Counted from the stretch's first letter, positions 1-8,757 are shown. The stretch is 64,000 nt of DNA from Shouchella oshimensis (GCF_002019765.1 NZ_KV917380.1:3364576-3428575); one strand, 5' to 3'. The notes: a model not told the origin generated them from the sequence alone. Made by a program: numbers and translations.

Positions 1-111
1 GTAAGCAGCACATTGCCTAGCAATGGCATATCCGATCCCTTTTCTACGACTAACCCCTGTTATCAACACGGTTTTATTCTGCAATGGCAACGTTTCTCGC
101 TTAAATGGCAT
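1..111 (-). CDS. SDR-family oxidoreductase, N-terminal fragment
   Basis: Only the first 37 codons lie in the window; the gene runs off the left edge. The start ATG at 111 has an AAAAGGAG-type ribosome binding site. The peptide contains a TVLITG strand followed by a glycine-rich turn (TGVSRRKGIG), the NAD(P)-binding signature of short-chain dehydrogenases. The extended spacing of the glycine loop resembles SDRs with a TGxxxxxGIG pattern. The substrate cannot be told from this fragment. It is the last gene of a short minus-strand pair, starting 20 bases after the stop of the preceding gene. Confidence 0.75.
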   Translation of the reverse strand, partial: MPFKRETLPLQNKTVLITGVSRRKGIGYAIARQCAAY

Positions 112-130
112 TCGATTGTTCTCCTTTTGT

Positions 131-700
131 TCAAGCTTTTACGATCCACTCAAAAGTTGTCAGCGGTGTTTTTTTGCTCCATTCTTTTTCCTCTACTACA
201 ATCGTTACTTCTTCTTGTATCGCAGGGCTAACAACAAACCGATAGCCTTGCATCGCATCCCCACCACTTCCCTCTGTCATTTGGGCTCTGTATGGCTTTG
301 ACCCTTTTACGTTGATTGTAAAAACCCTCGTCCGCTCATGAAAATTGACCTTCTCTGGACGACAGACCATTTGCAGGAGTAACACTGTTGCATTTTGATA
401 GGTTTGCAACGCTGGTATGCTATAAAGGATGTCGTCCTCTTCATGTAACAACGATTGAGGAATGGTGTTTACATAGCCTTTAGGTTGAATTATTGGCCTA
501 TATTCTTCCTCGTTAGCGGCGACATGAAAAATACTCGCAATCATTTCCTTTTCAAGTTGATAGGTTTGTGCCCATTCTTCCATTTGATCCATAGACGGAC
601 AGCCTGGATTATTGTTTGTCATCACCTTACGTTTGTGTAGCAAAGCACAAATCTCTTCATCTATCTCTTTGACTCGTTTATTATCATATTCATCATGCAT
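131..700 (-). CDS. hypothetical protein, 189 aa
   Basis: I do not recognise a family. The start is set by an AGGAGGG site eight bases before the ATG at 700. The first 35 residues are charged and helical (DEEICALLHKRK), reminiscent of a chorismate-mutase-like or coiled-coil helix. The remainder looks like a mixed alpha/beta or beta-rich soluble domain. There is no signal peptide or membrane segment. It precedes the SDR gene by 20 bases and is probably co-transcribed with it. It is transcribed divergently from the membrane-protein gene at 817, so the 701-816 gap should hold both promoters. Confidence 0.7.
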   Translation of the reverse strand: MHDEYDNKRVKEIDEEICALLHKRKVMTNNNPGCPSMDQMEEWAQTYQLEKEMIASIFHVAANEEEYRPIIQPKGYVNTIPQSLLHEEDDILYSIPALQTYQNATVLLLQMVCRPEKVNFHERTRVFTINVKGSKPYRAQMTEGSGGDAMQGYRFVVSPAIQEEVTIVVEEKEWSKKTPLTTFEWIVKA

Positions 701-816
701 TCCATCATCCCTCCTACTTTAGTATAACATTCACTATTCGTAATGTTATCATTTACCTGTCTTTTTTATGTATACTGGTAAGAAGCATTCCTCAGCTTAG
801 GAGGGCGTCATCTATT

Positions 817-1524
817 ATGAATATTCTTTACGCATTTTTCCTTGTAGGTTTAGTCGCTATTCCCATTCGCTTCGCTTTCACTGGGAAGCTTGAGTGGATC
901 CAAGTTTTCGCCACAGGATTCTTTCTGTTTGTTGCCTTCCTATTAACCTTGTTTCTTCGGTGGCAAGGCAGAAAAGATCAAGACTATGTCCCACATCATC
1001 ATAGAGCTGTCTTTTCTGTTCGATTGTTTGATCGCGTATCAACGAATAAAAAGCCACTTTTCTTTCAAGGCAAAAAAATTGGTTATGTTGAACGATCCTA
1101 CAAAAAGAAATGGCACCGTCTCCTCGAATCACTTGCTCGTGGACAAGGTAGTCACCACCTCCAACTTCATTTTTCATTTGAAAACGGCACGTATCTGTCT
1201 TTCCAACAACATGATAAACGAAAAGAATGGCATATCTACAAAAATGATATCAAGGTAGGAATTGCTCAGCTTGACTCAGCTCTATCTGCTTTAAAGAATG
1301 GACAGAGTTGTATGTTTGTTCAACTAAATGACAGCACATTTAAATTGACGACTGAGCTTATTGGTCAAGAATTGCGCATCACCTGTGACGATTTTCTAAT
1401 CGGAACCGGTCAACATGTTAATCGATATCTATATGAACTGTCCCTCTCTTCAAAAGGAGATAAAGAAGAACACTACTTCTTGTTAGCCGTTTATGTTGCC
1501 TTTCATTTTATTCATCGTAAATAA
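817..1524 (+). CDS. hypothetical membrane protein, 235 aa
   Basis: The N-terminus has two hydrophobic segments (about residues 2-20 and 28-47), then a soluble, basic, beta-rich domain. This is the layout of a small membrane-anchored protein facing the cytoplasm. A good ribosome binding site (TAGGAGGGCG) precedes the ATG. No catalytic motif is recognised. The HIT gene follows after 13 bases, so the three plus-strand genes 817-2631 look like one operon. Function unknown. Confidence 0.7.
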   Translation: MNILYAFFLVGLVAIPIRFAFTGKLEWIQVFATGFFLFVAFLLTLFLRWQGRKDQDYVPHHHRAVFSVRLFDRVSTNKKPLFFQGKKIGYVERSYKKKWHRLLESLARGQGSHHLQLHFSFENGTYLSFQQHDKRKEWHIYKNDIKVGIAQLDSALSALKNGQSCMFVQLNDSTFKLTTELIGQELRITCDDFLIGTGQHVNRYLYELSLSSKGDKEEHYFLLAVYVAFHFIHRK

Positions 1525-1537
1525 AGGAGATGACACA

Positions 1538-2002
1538 ATGGATCATTGGAAACAAAATCGTATTAAAGCAGCACAACAGCAGCAAAATCCGATGGCGATG
1601 GCACGAATGCGCACTGGCTTTGCGGTTATAGGTGACACGCAGTTCCTCCCCGGTTATTGCGTACTGTTACCAGATGAAGAATACCCCTCTCTTGAAGCGT
1701 TGCCGTATCAAAAAAGAAGCGATTATCTACTAGACATGAGCTTAATTGGCGATGCTATTCTTCATGTATGTAAGCCCATTCGAGTAAATTATTCAATCTA
1801 TGGCAATACAGATCCCTTTTTACATGCTCATATTTTCCCAAGATACAGCTGGGAGCCTGAAGAGCGCATTCCTTATCCAGTTTGGCAATACCCAAAACAG
1901 AACTGGACGGATGAGAACGAACAGTTCCAAGAAAACAAACACGGTGGTTTACGAGCAGAACTAACGAAGCATTTACATATTTTGATGAAAGACGCTTATT
2001 AG
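1538..2002 (+). CDS. HIT-like family protein, 154 aa
   Basis: The sequence carries the fingerprint HAHIFPRY near residue 95, a variant of the histidine-triad motif HxHxH in which the third position is not His. HIT proteins are nucleotide hydrolases or transferases acting on substrates such as diadenosine polyphosphates; the degenerate triad makes the activity uncertain. The start at 1538 is chosen over an in-frame upstream ATG at 1493 because AAAGGAGA lies just in front of it and the longer form would overlap the upstream gene. It sits between a membrane protein and a methyltransferase in a likely operon. Confidence 0.8.
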   Translation: MDHWKQNRIKAAQQQQNPMAMARMRTGFAVIGDTQFLPGYCVLLPDEEYPSLEALPYQKRSDYLLDMSLIGDAILHVCKPIRVNYSIYGNTDPFLHAHIFPRYSWEPEERIPYPVWQYPKQNWTDENEQFQENKHGGLRAELTKHLHILMKDAY

Positions 2003-2016
2003 TAAGGAGCCATGAT

Positions 2017-2631
2017 ATGAACACACAACAACAATTAAAAGAAGCCTACAACAAACAAGCGAAACACCGAGATTCTGTTATAACAGATGATTGGAAAACA
2101 AATGAAAGAGAAGGGTTTTTACGAGTATTGCAATGTGAAAAGAAGACAAGCTTACTAGAGATCGGTGCAGGTCCTGGACATGATAGTTTGTATTTTCATC
2201 AACATGGTTTCCATACATTTAGTACGGACTTGTCCCCTGAAATGATTGCCATTTGTAAAAGCAAAGATCTTGAGGCAGCAGAAATGAACTTTTATCAACT
2301 CCAGTTTCCTGATGAACAGTTTGATGCTCTCTATGCATTCAATTGCCTGTTACACGTTCCGAAAGCAGAATTAGGTGAGGTGTTAAGTGAATTAAAGAGG
2401 GTGATAAAACCAAATGGTCTGTTTTATTTAGGTGTGTATGGTGGGAGAACATCTGAAGGAATATGGGAAGAGGATGTTTATGAGCCTAAACGCTTTTTCT
2501 CATTTTATGAACATGAGCCTCTCCAGTCTCTTTTATCTGCCTTTTTTTCCATCGAATCGTTCAACGTAATTCCAAGTAACGTCATTGGTGGAGACTTGGC
2601 CTTTCAGTCAATTGTTTTACGAAAGGAATAA
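2017..2631 (+). CDS. class I SAM-dependent methyltransferase
   Basis: A 204-residue soluble protein with the Rossmann methyltransferase motifs: motif I LLEIGAGPGHDS near residue 47, the acidic strand end STDLSPEM for the ribose of SAM, and a FDALYAFNCLLHV segment typical of the UbiE/Methyltransf_11 families. The substrate cannot be read from sequence. The start has an AAGGAGCC site. It ends the three-gene plus-strand group and no clear terminator follows it. Confidence 0.88.
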   Translation: MNTQQQLKEAYNKQAKHRDSVITDDWKTNEREGFLRVLQCEKKTSLLEIGAGPGHDSLYFHQHGFHTFSTDLSPEMIAICKSKDLEAAEMNFYQLQFPDEQFDALYAFNCLLHVPKAELGEVLSELKRVIKPNGLFYLGVYGGRTSEGIWEEDVYEPKRFFSFYEHEPLQSLLSAFFSIESFNVIPSNVIGGDLAFQSIVLRKE

Positions 2632-2682
2632 CCTTTACGTCCTTCTTTTGCTCCCTTCTAACAATTGATTGAATTTTGTGAC

Positions 2683-2707
2683 GTTTACCTTCTTATAGAA
2701 GTGGTAT
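2683..2707 (+). promoter_or_regulatory. candidate sigma-B-type promoter for the cupin gene
   Basis: GTTTAC is followed after 13 bases by TGGTAT, close to the general-stress sigma-B pattern GTTTAA-N12-14-GGGTAT, about 33 bases before the cupin start. No good sigma-A pair is obvious here. This is a consensus match only. Confidence 0.35.
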
Positions 2708-2739
2708 AGAGTAAGAAATGCAAATTGGAGGGCATTGTT

Positions 2740-3246
2740 ATGCGCGATATAACCGAGATCACTGTACAGCAACATTTTTTTCCCGATGATGGTCGTATTC
2801 CTAACCACCCCCATTATCCTTTTGTTCGTTATCCAGCGGTTTTTGACAAAACGGATGCTATTGAAGAAGTGCTTGAACGGAATCATTGGAGGAATACGTG
2901 GCGAGGCAGTGTATTTGATTACCACCATTATCATAGCAATGCCCACGAGGTCCTTGTAGTAGCGGAAGGAGAAGCAACGTTACACATAGGAGGGGCATCA
3001 GGTGAGGAGCTTCATTTAACTATTGGCGATGTGCTACTCTTACCTGCTGGAACCGGTCATAAGTTTATTCGGGGTAGTCATTCATTCACAGTTGTTGGGG
3101 CCTATCCTAACGGGACTGCCTATAATCTTTGTACAGGTGATCCAATAGAGAAAGATAAACATATTCAACAAATTGCAGCCGTCCCTAAACCAAGTCACGA
3201 TCCTATATTTGGAGAGAACGGTCCTTTACTGACATTATGGACATAA
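2740..3246 (+). CDS. yjlB: YjlB-like cupin protein
   Basis: A single-domain cupin of 168 residues. Motif 1 is visible as FDYHHYHSNAHEVL, with His and Glu metal ligands, and motif 2 as GDVLLLPAGTGHKF. The conserved C-terminal stretch (HDPIFGENGPLLTLW) matches the Bacillus YjlB group, whose function is unknown. The ATG at 2740 is preferred to a TTG at 2725 because GGAGGG is seven bases upstream of the ATG. A candidate stress promoter lies upstream, and the gene ends at a bidirectional terminator. Confidence 0.82.
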   Translation: MRDITEITVQQHFFPDDGRIPNHPHYPFVRYPAVFDKTDAIEEVLERNHWRNTWRGSVFDYHHYHSNAHEVLVVAEGEATLHIGGASGEELHLTIGDVLLLPAGTGHKFIRGSHSFTVVGAYPNGTAYNLCTGDPIEKDKHIQQIAAVPKPSHDPIFGENGPLLTLWT

Positions 3247-3274
3247 AAAAAGTAGCAAATCCGCTACTTTTTTT
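3245..3274. terminator. bidirectional intrinsic terminator
   Basis: A hairpin AAAGTAGC / GCTACTTT flanked by an A run on one side and a T run on the other sits between the convergent cupin and deformylase genes, so it can serve both. Confidence 0.85.
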
Positions 3275-4529
3275 GTGTGTTACACCAACGTACCATAAAG
3301 GATAAAAGGGATTTCGTGTACATAATCAGTTCGTCTATGTCAATTTTTTCATTTACTGCATGGGCGTTGGCTAATGTTCCCGGTCCGTATAAAATCGTTG
3401 GTATACCATAAGCCGCTAACCACCCGCCATCTGTCACAGTCGGTGACATATCGACCTTTGGTTGCTCTTTAAAGACCGCTTCATGCGCTTCTGAAACGAC
3501 TGAAAACCCTGGATGCTTTTCATCAACAGAGAACGCTGGAAACACTTCTCCTCGATCAACAATCATTGACTCTCCACCCCACTCAAATTGTGGTAGATGA
3601 TCACGTAACCAAACATCTCCTTTTGCTACCGCTAGAAGATGTGTTTCAATTTCTTTTGTTACCTCTTCAATCGACTCATTTGGATAAAAATGAACCGTAA
3701 TCCATAAACGGCATTCATCCGCAATAAATGCAGGGTGCCTTCCTCCTTCAATCACCGCAGGATTAATGGTGTTTGTCCCTGACGGAAATCCAGGATACGA
3801 TTTTGTAATTGCCCAATGTCGCTCTAACTCTTGTAAAGCTGTAATCAGCTTTGCCATTTTTTCAATGGCACTCGCCCCATTTACACCACCCCCAGCATGA
3901 ATAAGCTGGCGCCTTGTCCCGTCGTGATGCGTAGTTGGGCTTTTAATCGTAATCCACCCAGTTATGACACCACCCTGACCTTGAATCGAACAGTGACTCG
4001 TATCAGCTACGATGGCATAATCTGCTTTATACCCCCGTTCACAGCATTGCTTTGTCCCTGCTTCCCCTACTTCTTCTCCGATAACCGACTGTAAAATAAC
4101 GTCCCCTTTTAATTCAACGCCATGGTCATAAGCTAGCTTTAACGCAAACAAACAGGCAGCAAGTCCGCCTTTCATATCTGCAGCACCACGACCATAAATC
4201 GACCGATCTTTTACTTCTGCAGTAAAAGGGGAGGTATCCCATTCTTCATCTTCTTCGACAGCAGCCACGTCAACATGTCCATTTAAGATTAAACTTTGAA
4301 AGGCCTCCCTGTCTGTTCCTTTTAACGTTCCGACAACATTCGGGTCACCTTCATATACATCCCACTGATCAATCGACATCCCCATTTCTTTTAAATAATT
4401 GGCAATATACGTTTGAATGGCTACTGTATTTCGTGCTGGTGGTGCTGGTGTTTGAAATGCAATTAACGCTTTCACTAGTTCAATAAGCTCGTCCTCGCGC
4501 ATGTCCACTTGATCCATTAGTTCGTTCAT
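3264..4529 (-). CDS. ylmB: M20-family deacylase, probable formylaminopyrimidine deformylase (YlmB-like)
   Basis: This 421-residue M20 metallopeptidase-fold enzyme shows the two-metal ligands in order: LNGHVDVA (His), ADMKGGLAA (Asp), GEEVGEAG (catalytic Glu pair), ADTSHC (Asp) and a C-terminal GPGTLANAHAVNE (His). Family members include ArgE/DapE deacylases and YlmB, which removes the formyl group from N-formyl-4-amino-5-aminomethyl-2-methylpyrimidine during salvage of degraded thiamine. The specific call rests on the TPP riboswitch directly upstream, which ties the gene to thiamine metabolism. The ATG at 4529 is chosen because AAGGAGG stands nine bases before it. It is a single-gene transcription unit. 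Confidence 0.82.
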   Translation of the reverse strand: MNELMDQVDMREDELIELVKALIAFQTPAPPARNTVAIQTYIANYLKEMGMSIDQWDVYEGDPNVVGTLKGTDREAFQSLILNGHVDVAAVEEDEEWDTSPFTAEVKDRSIYGRGAADMKGGLAACLFALKLAYDHGVELKGDVILQSVIGEEVGEAGTKQCCERGYKADYAIVADTSHCSIQGQGGVITGWITIKSPTTHHDGTRRQLIHAGGGVNGASAIEKMAKLITALQELERHWAITKSYPGFPSGTNTINPAVIEGGRHPAFIADECRLWITVHFYPNESIEEVTKEIETHLLAVAKGDVWLRDHLPQFEWGGESMIVDRGEVFPAFSVDEKHPGFSVVSEAHEAVFKEQPKVDMSPTVTDGGWLAAYGIPTILYGPGTLANAHAVNEKIDIDELIMYTKSLLSFMVRWCNTQKK

Positions 4530-4547
4530 TTTTCTCAGCCTCCTTAA

Positions 4548-4580
4548 ATAAAAAAACACTCCTTAATGAAAAGAAGTGTT
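4548..4580 (-). terminator. expression-platform terminator of the TPP riboswitch
   Basis: On the minus strand AACACT, a short loop and AGTGTT are followed by a run of seven T, between the aptamer and the gene's ribosome binding site. This fits transcription attenuation when TPP is bound. Confidence 0.7.
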
Positions 4581-4599
4581 GAACAGAACATACCTATTG

Positions 4600-4690
4600 C
4601 TCAACCACTTCCCTCCGCTAGCATCATCTAGATCAGGTTTATAAGGGTTAAGACTTCATCGTCTCTCTCAGCATGACGCACCCCTAGTGG
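4600..4690 (-). promoter_or_regulatory. TPP riboswitch (THI element)
   Basis: The minus strand contains the conserved THI-box blocks in order: GGGGTGCGTC, CTGAGAGAGAC, ACCCTTATAAACCTGATCTA and GATGCTAGCGGAGGGAAG. These are the pyrimidine- and pyrophosphate-sensing helices of the thiamine pyrophosphate aptamer. A terminator follows before the YlmB-like gene. Confidence 0.93.
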
Positions 4691-4823
4691 TAGGTGTATG
4701 TAGTTCGTTTGCGGTATTCTCTTCCCTAGTGTACCAAAACAACAACTCTTTTCACATCTATTTAACCCTCGCATCGAACTTACAGGCTATAACTCATTCC
4801 GCTAAATAATTTCAAACTTTTAC

Positions 4824-4973
4824 TTGCTCACCATTTCACAATATGTTATTCTTACATTGTAAGCAGCTGAAATGAACTTCACTTTTCTTTGCTCATTTCT
4901 TCACAAAGTTAAACTGTTGGTGAGAATGGTTTCTCTCCTTCCTTTATAAAAACGATTGTTCAGTATTTCACAA
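4824..4973 (+). promoter_or_regulatory. Rex-like operator sites upstream of NADH oxidase
   Basis: Three copies of the half-site TTCACAA occur in this 150-base stretch. The best, TTGTTCAGTATTTCACAA at 4956-4973, matches most positions of the Rex consensus TTGTGAAATATTTCACAA. Rex represses NADH-consuming genes when NADH is low, which suits the gene that follows. The other two sites (near 4835 and 4899) are half-sites. Confidence 0.55.
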
Positions 4974-4995
4974 TAAATTTTAGGAGGCTATTTCT

Positions 4996-6360
4996 ATGAA
5001 AATTATTGTTATTGGTTGTACACATGCCGGGACACAAACCGTTAAAAATTTGCTTCGTCTTCATCCTGATGCAGACATTACAGTCTACGAACGAAACAAC
5101 AACGTTTCCTTTCTTTCCTGTGGGATTGCACTAAATGTTGGCGGTGTTGTAAAGAATGCAGAAGACCTATTCTATTCGTCTCCAGAAGAGTTAGAAGCCC
5201 TTGGTGCAACGATGCACGTTCATCACAACGTTTTGTCGATTAATCGACAAGCAAAAACCATTGTTGTTGAAAACCTTGAAACAAATGAAACGAAGCAAGA
5301 TCATTATGACAAACTAGTTTATACCACTGGGTCAACGCCGATTGTCCCACCTATTTCAGGAATTGGGTTAAAACATATTCAGCTTTGCAAAAACTATGCA
5401 CAAGCACAAGACATTATTAAGAAAGCGGCTCATGCTACTAACATTGCTGTAATCGGTGCTGGTTATATTGGTGTGGAGCTAGTTGAAGCCTTTGAAGCAT
5501 ATGGCAAGCATGTCACATTTATCGAGGGTTCTGATCGCGTTTTAAACAAGTATTTGGATCGTGAATTTACAGACGAAGTTGAACAAACGTTAACGAATCA
5601 CGGTATTCAATTGGCACTTAATGAGAAAGTAGAATCATTCGCTGGCAATGATGACGGTTATGTAAAGTCTGTTCAAACAAGCAAGGCTACCCATGATGTT
5701 GACCTAGTTATTCTCTGTGTTGGCTTTCGACCTCAAACGGAATTAGTAAAAGACGAACTAGATACGTTATCCAATGGGGCACTACTCGTAAATGACTATA
5801 TGCAAACGAGTGACCCTTCGATCTTTGCGGCTGGGGACAATTGCTCAATATTTCACAATTCTGCACAGCACCATGCCTATATACCACTTGCAACGAACGC
5901 AACTAAAATGGGCACACTTGTTGCTTATAATATTATGCAACCCACCATTCGTTACCGTGGTACACAAGGAACATCTGGCTTAAAGCTTTATGACCTTCAT
6001 ATGGCATCAACCGGTCTTACAGAAGATGCAGCGGCAACGTACGGTCTAGATGTTCGCTCTACAACACTTATTGATCATGAGCGACCAACCTTTATGCCAA
6101 CTGCAACAGAAGTCAGGCTTAAGCTCGTGTATGAAAACGAGACAATGCGTCTAATTGGCGGTCAGATTATGAGTAAAAGTGACCAGACTCAACTCATGAA
6201 TACCTTATCTGTCTGCATCCAGCAAGGAATGACTGTAGAAGACCTGGCATTTAGCGATTTCTTCTTCCAGCCACATTATAATAAGCCTGTTAATCTGCTT
6301 AACACCGTTGCGTTAAAAACGTTGGCTGAACGAGATCAGGTTCACCTACAAACTCAATAA
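4996..6360 (+). CDS. nox: NADH oxidase (Nox, FAD-dependent, pyridine disulfide family)
   Basis: The 454-residue protein belongs to the NADH oxidase / CoA-disulfide reductase / NADH peroxidase group. The FAD-binding start (IIVIGCTHAGT, His10) and the redox-active single cysteine in SFLSCGIAL (Cys42) are both present, as is a second Rossmann motif for NADH (IAVIGAGYIGVELVEAF) and the FAD-binding IFAAGDN near residue 278. Such enzymes reduce oxygen to water, or peroxide to water, using NADH, and protect against oxygen while recycling NAD+. Rex-like sites upstream support NADH-responsive control. Single-gene unit with an AGGAGG site. A CoA-disulfide reductase role is not excluded. Confidence 0.88.
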   Translation: MKIIVIGCTHAGTQTVKNLLRLHPDADITVYERNNNVSFLSCGIALNVGGVVKNAEDLFYSSPEELEALGATMHVHHNVLSINRQAKTIVVENLETNETKQDHYDKLVYTTGSTPIVPPISGIGLKHIQLCKNYAQAQDIIKKAAHATNIAVIGAGYIGVELVEAFEAYGKHVTFIEGSDRVLNKYLDREFTDEVEQTLTNHGIQLALNEKVESFAGNDDGYVKSVQTSKATHDVDLVILCVGFRPQTELVKDELDTLSNGALLVNDYMQTSDPSIFAAGDNCSIFHNSAQHHAYIPLATNATKMGTLVAYNIMQPTIRYRGTQGTSGLKLYDLHMASTGLTEDAAATYGLDVRSTTLIDHERPTFMPTATEVRLKLVYENETMRLIGGQIMSKSDQTQLMNTLSVCIQQGMTVEDLAFSDFFFQPHYNKPVNLLNTVALKTLAERDQVHLQTQ

Positions 6361-6475
6361 AAAACGAAGCAAAAAGACGAATGTTCTCTATGATTAGCAC
6401 CCTATCAAGTAAACTTTAACAACAATCCATTGAAGGGAGCCCATCACTAAGACATTCGTCTTTCGTTTTTTACAC
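6359..6475. other. long inverted repeat after nox
   Basis: Arms containing AAGACGAATGT and ACATTCGTCTT, each extended by A-rich and T-rich flanks, enclose a roughly 70-base loop. It could act as a terminator for nox, with T-rich tail TCGTTTTTT. The long loop suggests either a structured RNA or the remains of a small mobile element. No open reading frame is visible in it. Confidence 0.45.
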
Positions 6476-6563
6476 TTCATTCTATTTTCTAATAGAGTTT
6501 TGGCTACATCTACCTTTCGAATCACACCCCATAGATAACGTAGAACGTCCTATAAGGCTCACT

Positions 6564-8489
6564 TTATTCCTCCTCTAACCATATACCATCTAAATGCTTG
6601 CGACTCTGATCATTTTTCACTTTCCGATAGGTTTTGCTTTTAAAGATAATATCGAAGTCATAGTCTGCAGGGTACAGCTCTTCCGCTGAAATATGCAACG
6701 TTAAGCGCTTATGGTTAATGATTCGCTTGTCGTCCTTCACTTGCACGATATAGTTTCCTTTTTCATCAGGGCCTTTATAAATGATTGCCGTTTCATTCGT
6801 TGCTTGAATCGTTACATTATCCCCTTGTTGGAATACCTCCACATCAGAAGAGAGGGTTTTCTTCTGTTTGTTTGCGTGACGATTGAAAATAACTTGTTTA
6901 CGAAACGCATCGCTTTGAAGGGCCTCAGCAGAAAAACGATCTTGATAGGAACGCTTCTGTCCATATGAGAGTTGATGTGCTTCCTCAACGATACTTGGAT
7001 GTAAGCCTAATTTAAGTGCGATTTCAAAAGCCTGACTCTTCCCACTTTCACCGATTAATAATCGATACGTTGGTTGTAAGCTTTCTACATCAAATTCCAT
7101 TGAGCCGTTAATGAAGCCGTCTGTATCATCGGCAAAAGTTTTCATTTCGCTATAGTGGGTCGTAGCGAAAAGTGTTGAACCCTTTTTATATAACTGGTTT
7201 AGAATCGTAATGGCTAAACCCATTCCTTCATTTGGATCAGTACCAGAACCAAGTTCGTCAAGCAAGACAAGAGATCGATCATTGGCTTCTCGTAATATCT
7301 CTATAATGGAAACCATTCTTGAACTAAATGTGCTTAAATTATCCTCAATACTTTGCCCATCACCAATATCCACAAAAATGGATTGGAAGATGCCGATCTG
7401 ACTACCTTTTTCTGCAGGAATCAGCAGCCCTGCCTGAGCCATTGCAGTCAATAACCCAACGGTTTTCAACGTGACGGTTTTCCCACCTGTATTCGGTCCA
7501 GTAATTACTAACGCTCGATCAACTGCTCCACCAAAGGTTAACGTCAACGGCACTGCTTTCTGCCCTAAGGCTGGGTGTCTAGCACGTACGAGCTTAATGG
7601 TTCGATCGTTGGATAAAGAAGGTTTTATTCCTTCTATTTCCCGACAATATTTTGCCTTAGCGAACAACACATCGTACTCATGCATGACATCCATTGCAAT
7701 TGAAATGGTCTGTTCTTGTGCTAGTAACGCTTCTGTTAGTTCAAATAGGATTCGTTCTACTTCTGCCTCTTCTGCATACGTGTACATACTTACTTCTTCT
7801 TGAATATCACTCACTTCAGCCGGTTCAATAAACAAAGTTGAACCAGAAGCGGATGTGTCCAGAACTGTACCGTTTACTTTATTACGGTATTCTTTTTTTA
7901 TTGAAAGAACGTATCGCCCTTGGCGTGTGGAGACCATCTTATCTTGCAAGAAGCTTTTGTATTTCCCTCCATTTGCAAGATGCTCCACTTTCGTTTTTAA
8001 TCGTTCTAAAGCCACTTTCTTTTGACGACGAAGGTAACTCAATTCTTTTGACGCATACTCATCTACTTGACCATTACGAATGGCAGAAGTAAGTTGTTCC
8101 TCTACTGAGGATAGATCATCAATCGAAAACGCATAGCTACTAATTAGCGGTGCAATCTCTTGTTTATCATTCATAAACCGCTTTAATTTGCTACAGTGTT
8201 CTAAAAACGATATCACTCTTGTAAATTGGTCCGCACGAATAAACAATCCTTTCTTTGCTTGCATAATCATTTGGGCAATATCATCCACAACGTGAATAGG
8301 AACACTGCCGCTACGTGTTAGAATACGCATAGCCTCTTCAATTTCAGTCATCTTATGCGCCATTTGACTTTGATTTACTAGGGGCGTCATCTGAAGAATT
8401 GTTTCACGCGCCCGATCCATACGGGTTTGTTCAGCAATGTCTTTAAGGACATCGTAAAATCCTATCGCTTCTAAAGTTTGTTGTTTCAT
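6564..8489 (-). CDS. MutS2-like ATPase with KOW-like segment, no Smr domain
   Basis: The 641-residue protein starts like MutS2 (helical core and lever regions) and has the MutS-family ABC ATPase: Walker A GPNTGGKT near residue 335, signature region around STFSSRM, Walker B LVLLDELGSGTDP and the ATTHYSEMK switch. After the ATPase and a helical clamp region comes a small beta segment (GDNVTI...KGNYIVQV) resembling the KOW domain of MutS2. The C-terminal Smr nuclease domain is missing; full MutS2 is about 785 residues. Bacillus MutS2 acts on collided ribosomes, for which the ATPase and KOW parts are relevant. The upstream leader with a tiny ORF and terminator suggests induction by translation stress. 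A role in DNA recombination remains possible. Confidence 0.85.
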   Translation of the reverse strand: MKQQTLEAIGFYDVLKDIAEQTRMDRARETILQMTPLVNQSQMAHKMTEIEEAMRILTRSGSVPIHVVDDIAQMIMQAKKGLFIRADQFTRVISFLEHCSKLKRFMNDKQEIAPLISSYAFSIDDLSSVEEQLTSAIRNGQVDEYASKELSYLRRQKKVALERLKTKVEHLANGGKYKSFLQDKMVSTRQGRYVLSIKKEYRNKVNGTVLDTSASGSTLFIEPAEVSDIQEEVSMYTYAEEAEVERILFELTEALLAQEQTISIAMDVMHEYDVLFAKAKYCREIEGIKPSLSNDRTIKLVRARHPALGQKAVPLTLTFGGAVDRALVITGPNTGGKTVTLKTVGLLTAMAQAGLLIPAEKGSQIGIFQSIFVDIGDGQSIEDNLSTFSSRMVSIIEILREANDRSLVLLDELGSGTDPNEGMGLAITILNQLYKKGSTLFATTHYSEMKTFADDTDGFINGSMEFDVESLQPTYRLLIGESGKSQAFEIALKLGLHPSIVEEAHQLSYGQKRSYQDRFSAEALQSDAFRKQVIFNRHANKQKKTLSSDVEVFQQGDNVTIQATNETAIIYKGPDEKGNYIVQVKDDKRIINHKRLTLHISAEELYPADYDFDIIFKSKTYRKVKNDQSRKHLDGIWLEEE

Positions 8490-8552
8490 TTAGGTTTCCT
8501 CCTTTTATTGCTGTATAAGGAACCATGGGAACGATTATTCAAGAGACAACAA

Positions 8553-8588
8553 AGAGACCGCTCTGAACAATCGTTCACAGCGGCCTCT
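8553..8588 (-). terminator. attenuator terminator in the MutS2-like leader
   Basis: A ten-pair GC-rich stem (AGAGGCCGCT / AGCGGTCTCT) is extended by an inner TGAAC/GTTCA stem, followed on the minus strand by TTTGTTGTCTCTT. It lies between the leader ORF and the MutS2-like start, so it can abort transcription of the gene. Confidence 0.65.
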
Positions 8589-8589
8589 T

Positions 8590-8745
8590 AGAAAAGGACC
8601 TACCTATTGTAGGTAGACTTCAAGTAGGACAACTCTTACTAGTAAACGTGTTCTTAACTCCTTGAAATGCCATGACAAAATAAGCGTCACCAGTACGCTG
8701 AAAAATCGCATTTCAAGCTATCCAATTCATGGATTAGTTAAGAAC
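8590..8745 (-). promoter_or_regulatory. structured leader RNA with alternative stems
   Basis: Several perfect complementary pairs occur on the minus-strand transcript. Ten bases overlapping the end of the leader ORF (8736-8745) pair with 8650-8659. Nine bases at 8708-8716 pair with 8662-8670. AGCGT pairs with ACGCT inside it (8683-8699), and a CTACCTA hairpin lies at 8600-8616. Because the first stem uses leader-ORF sequence, a ribosome stalled there would change the fold and could control the terminator at 8553-8588. Confidence 0.6.
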
Positions 8746-8757
8746 CACCAGATACAT
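8734..8757 (-). CDS. leader peptide MYLVVLN
   Basis: A seven-codon ORF (MYLVVLN, stop TAA) begins nine bases after AAAGGAG, a strong ribosome binding site, and about 45 bases after the promoter. Short leader ORFs with a strong site in front of a foldable leader are the hallmark of antibiotic-inducible attenuation in Bacillota. No protein function of its own is expected; its translation would be the sensor. Confidence 0.6.
   Translation of the reverse strand: MYLVVLN

Noticed and set aside
1493-1537. Longer N-terminus for the HIT protein
   Set aside because: The extra 15 residues overlap the preceding gene and lack a ribosome site; AAAGGAGA supports ATG 1538.
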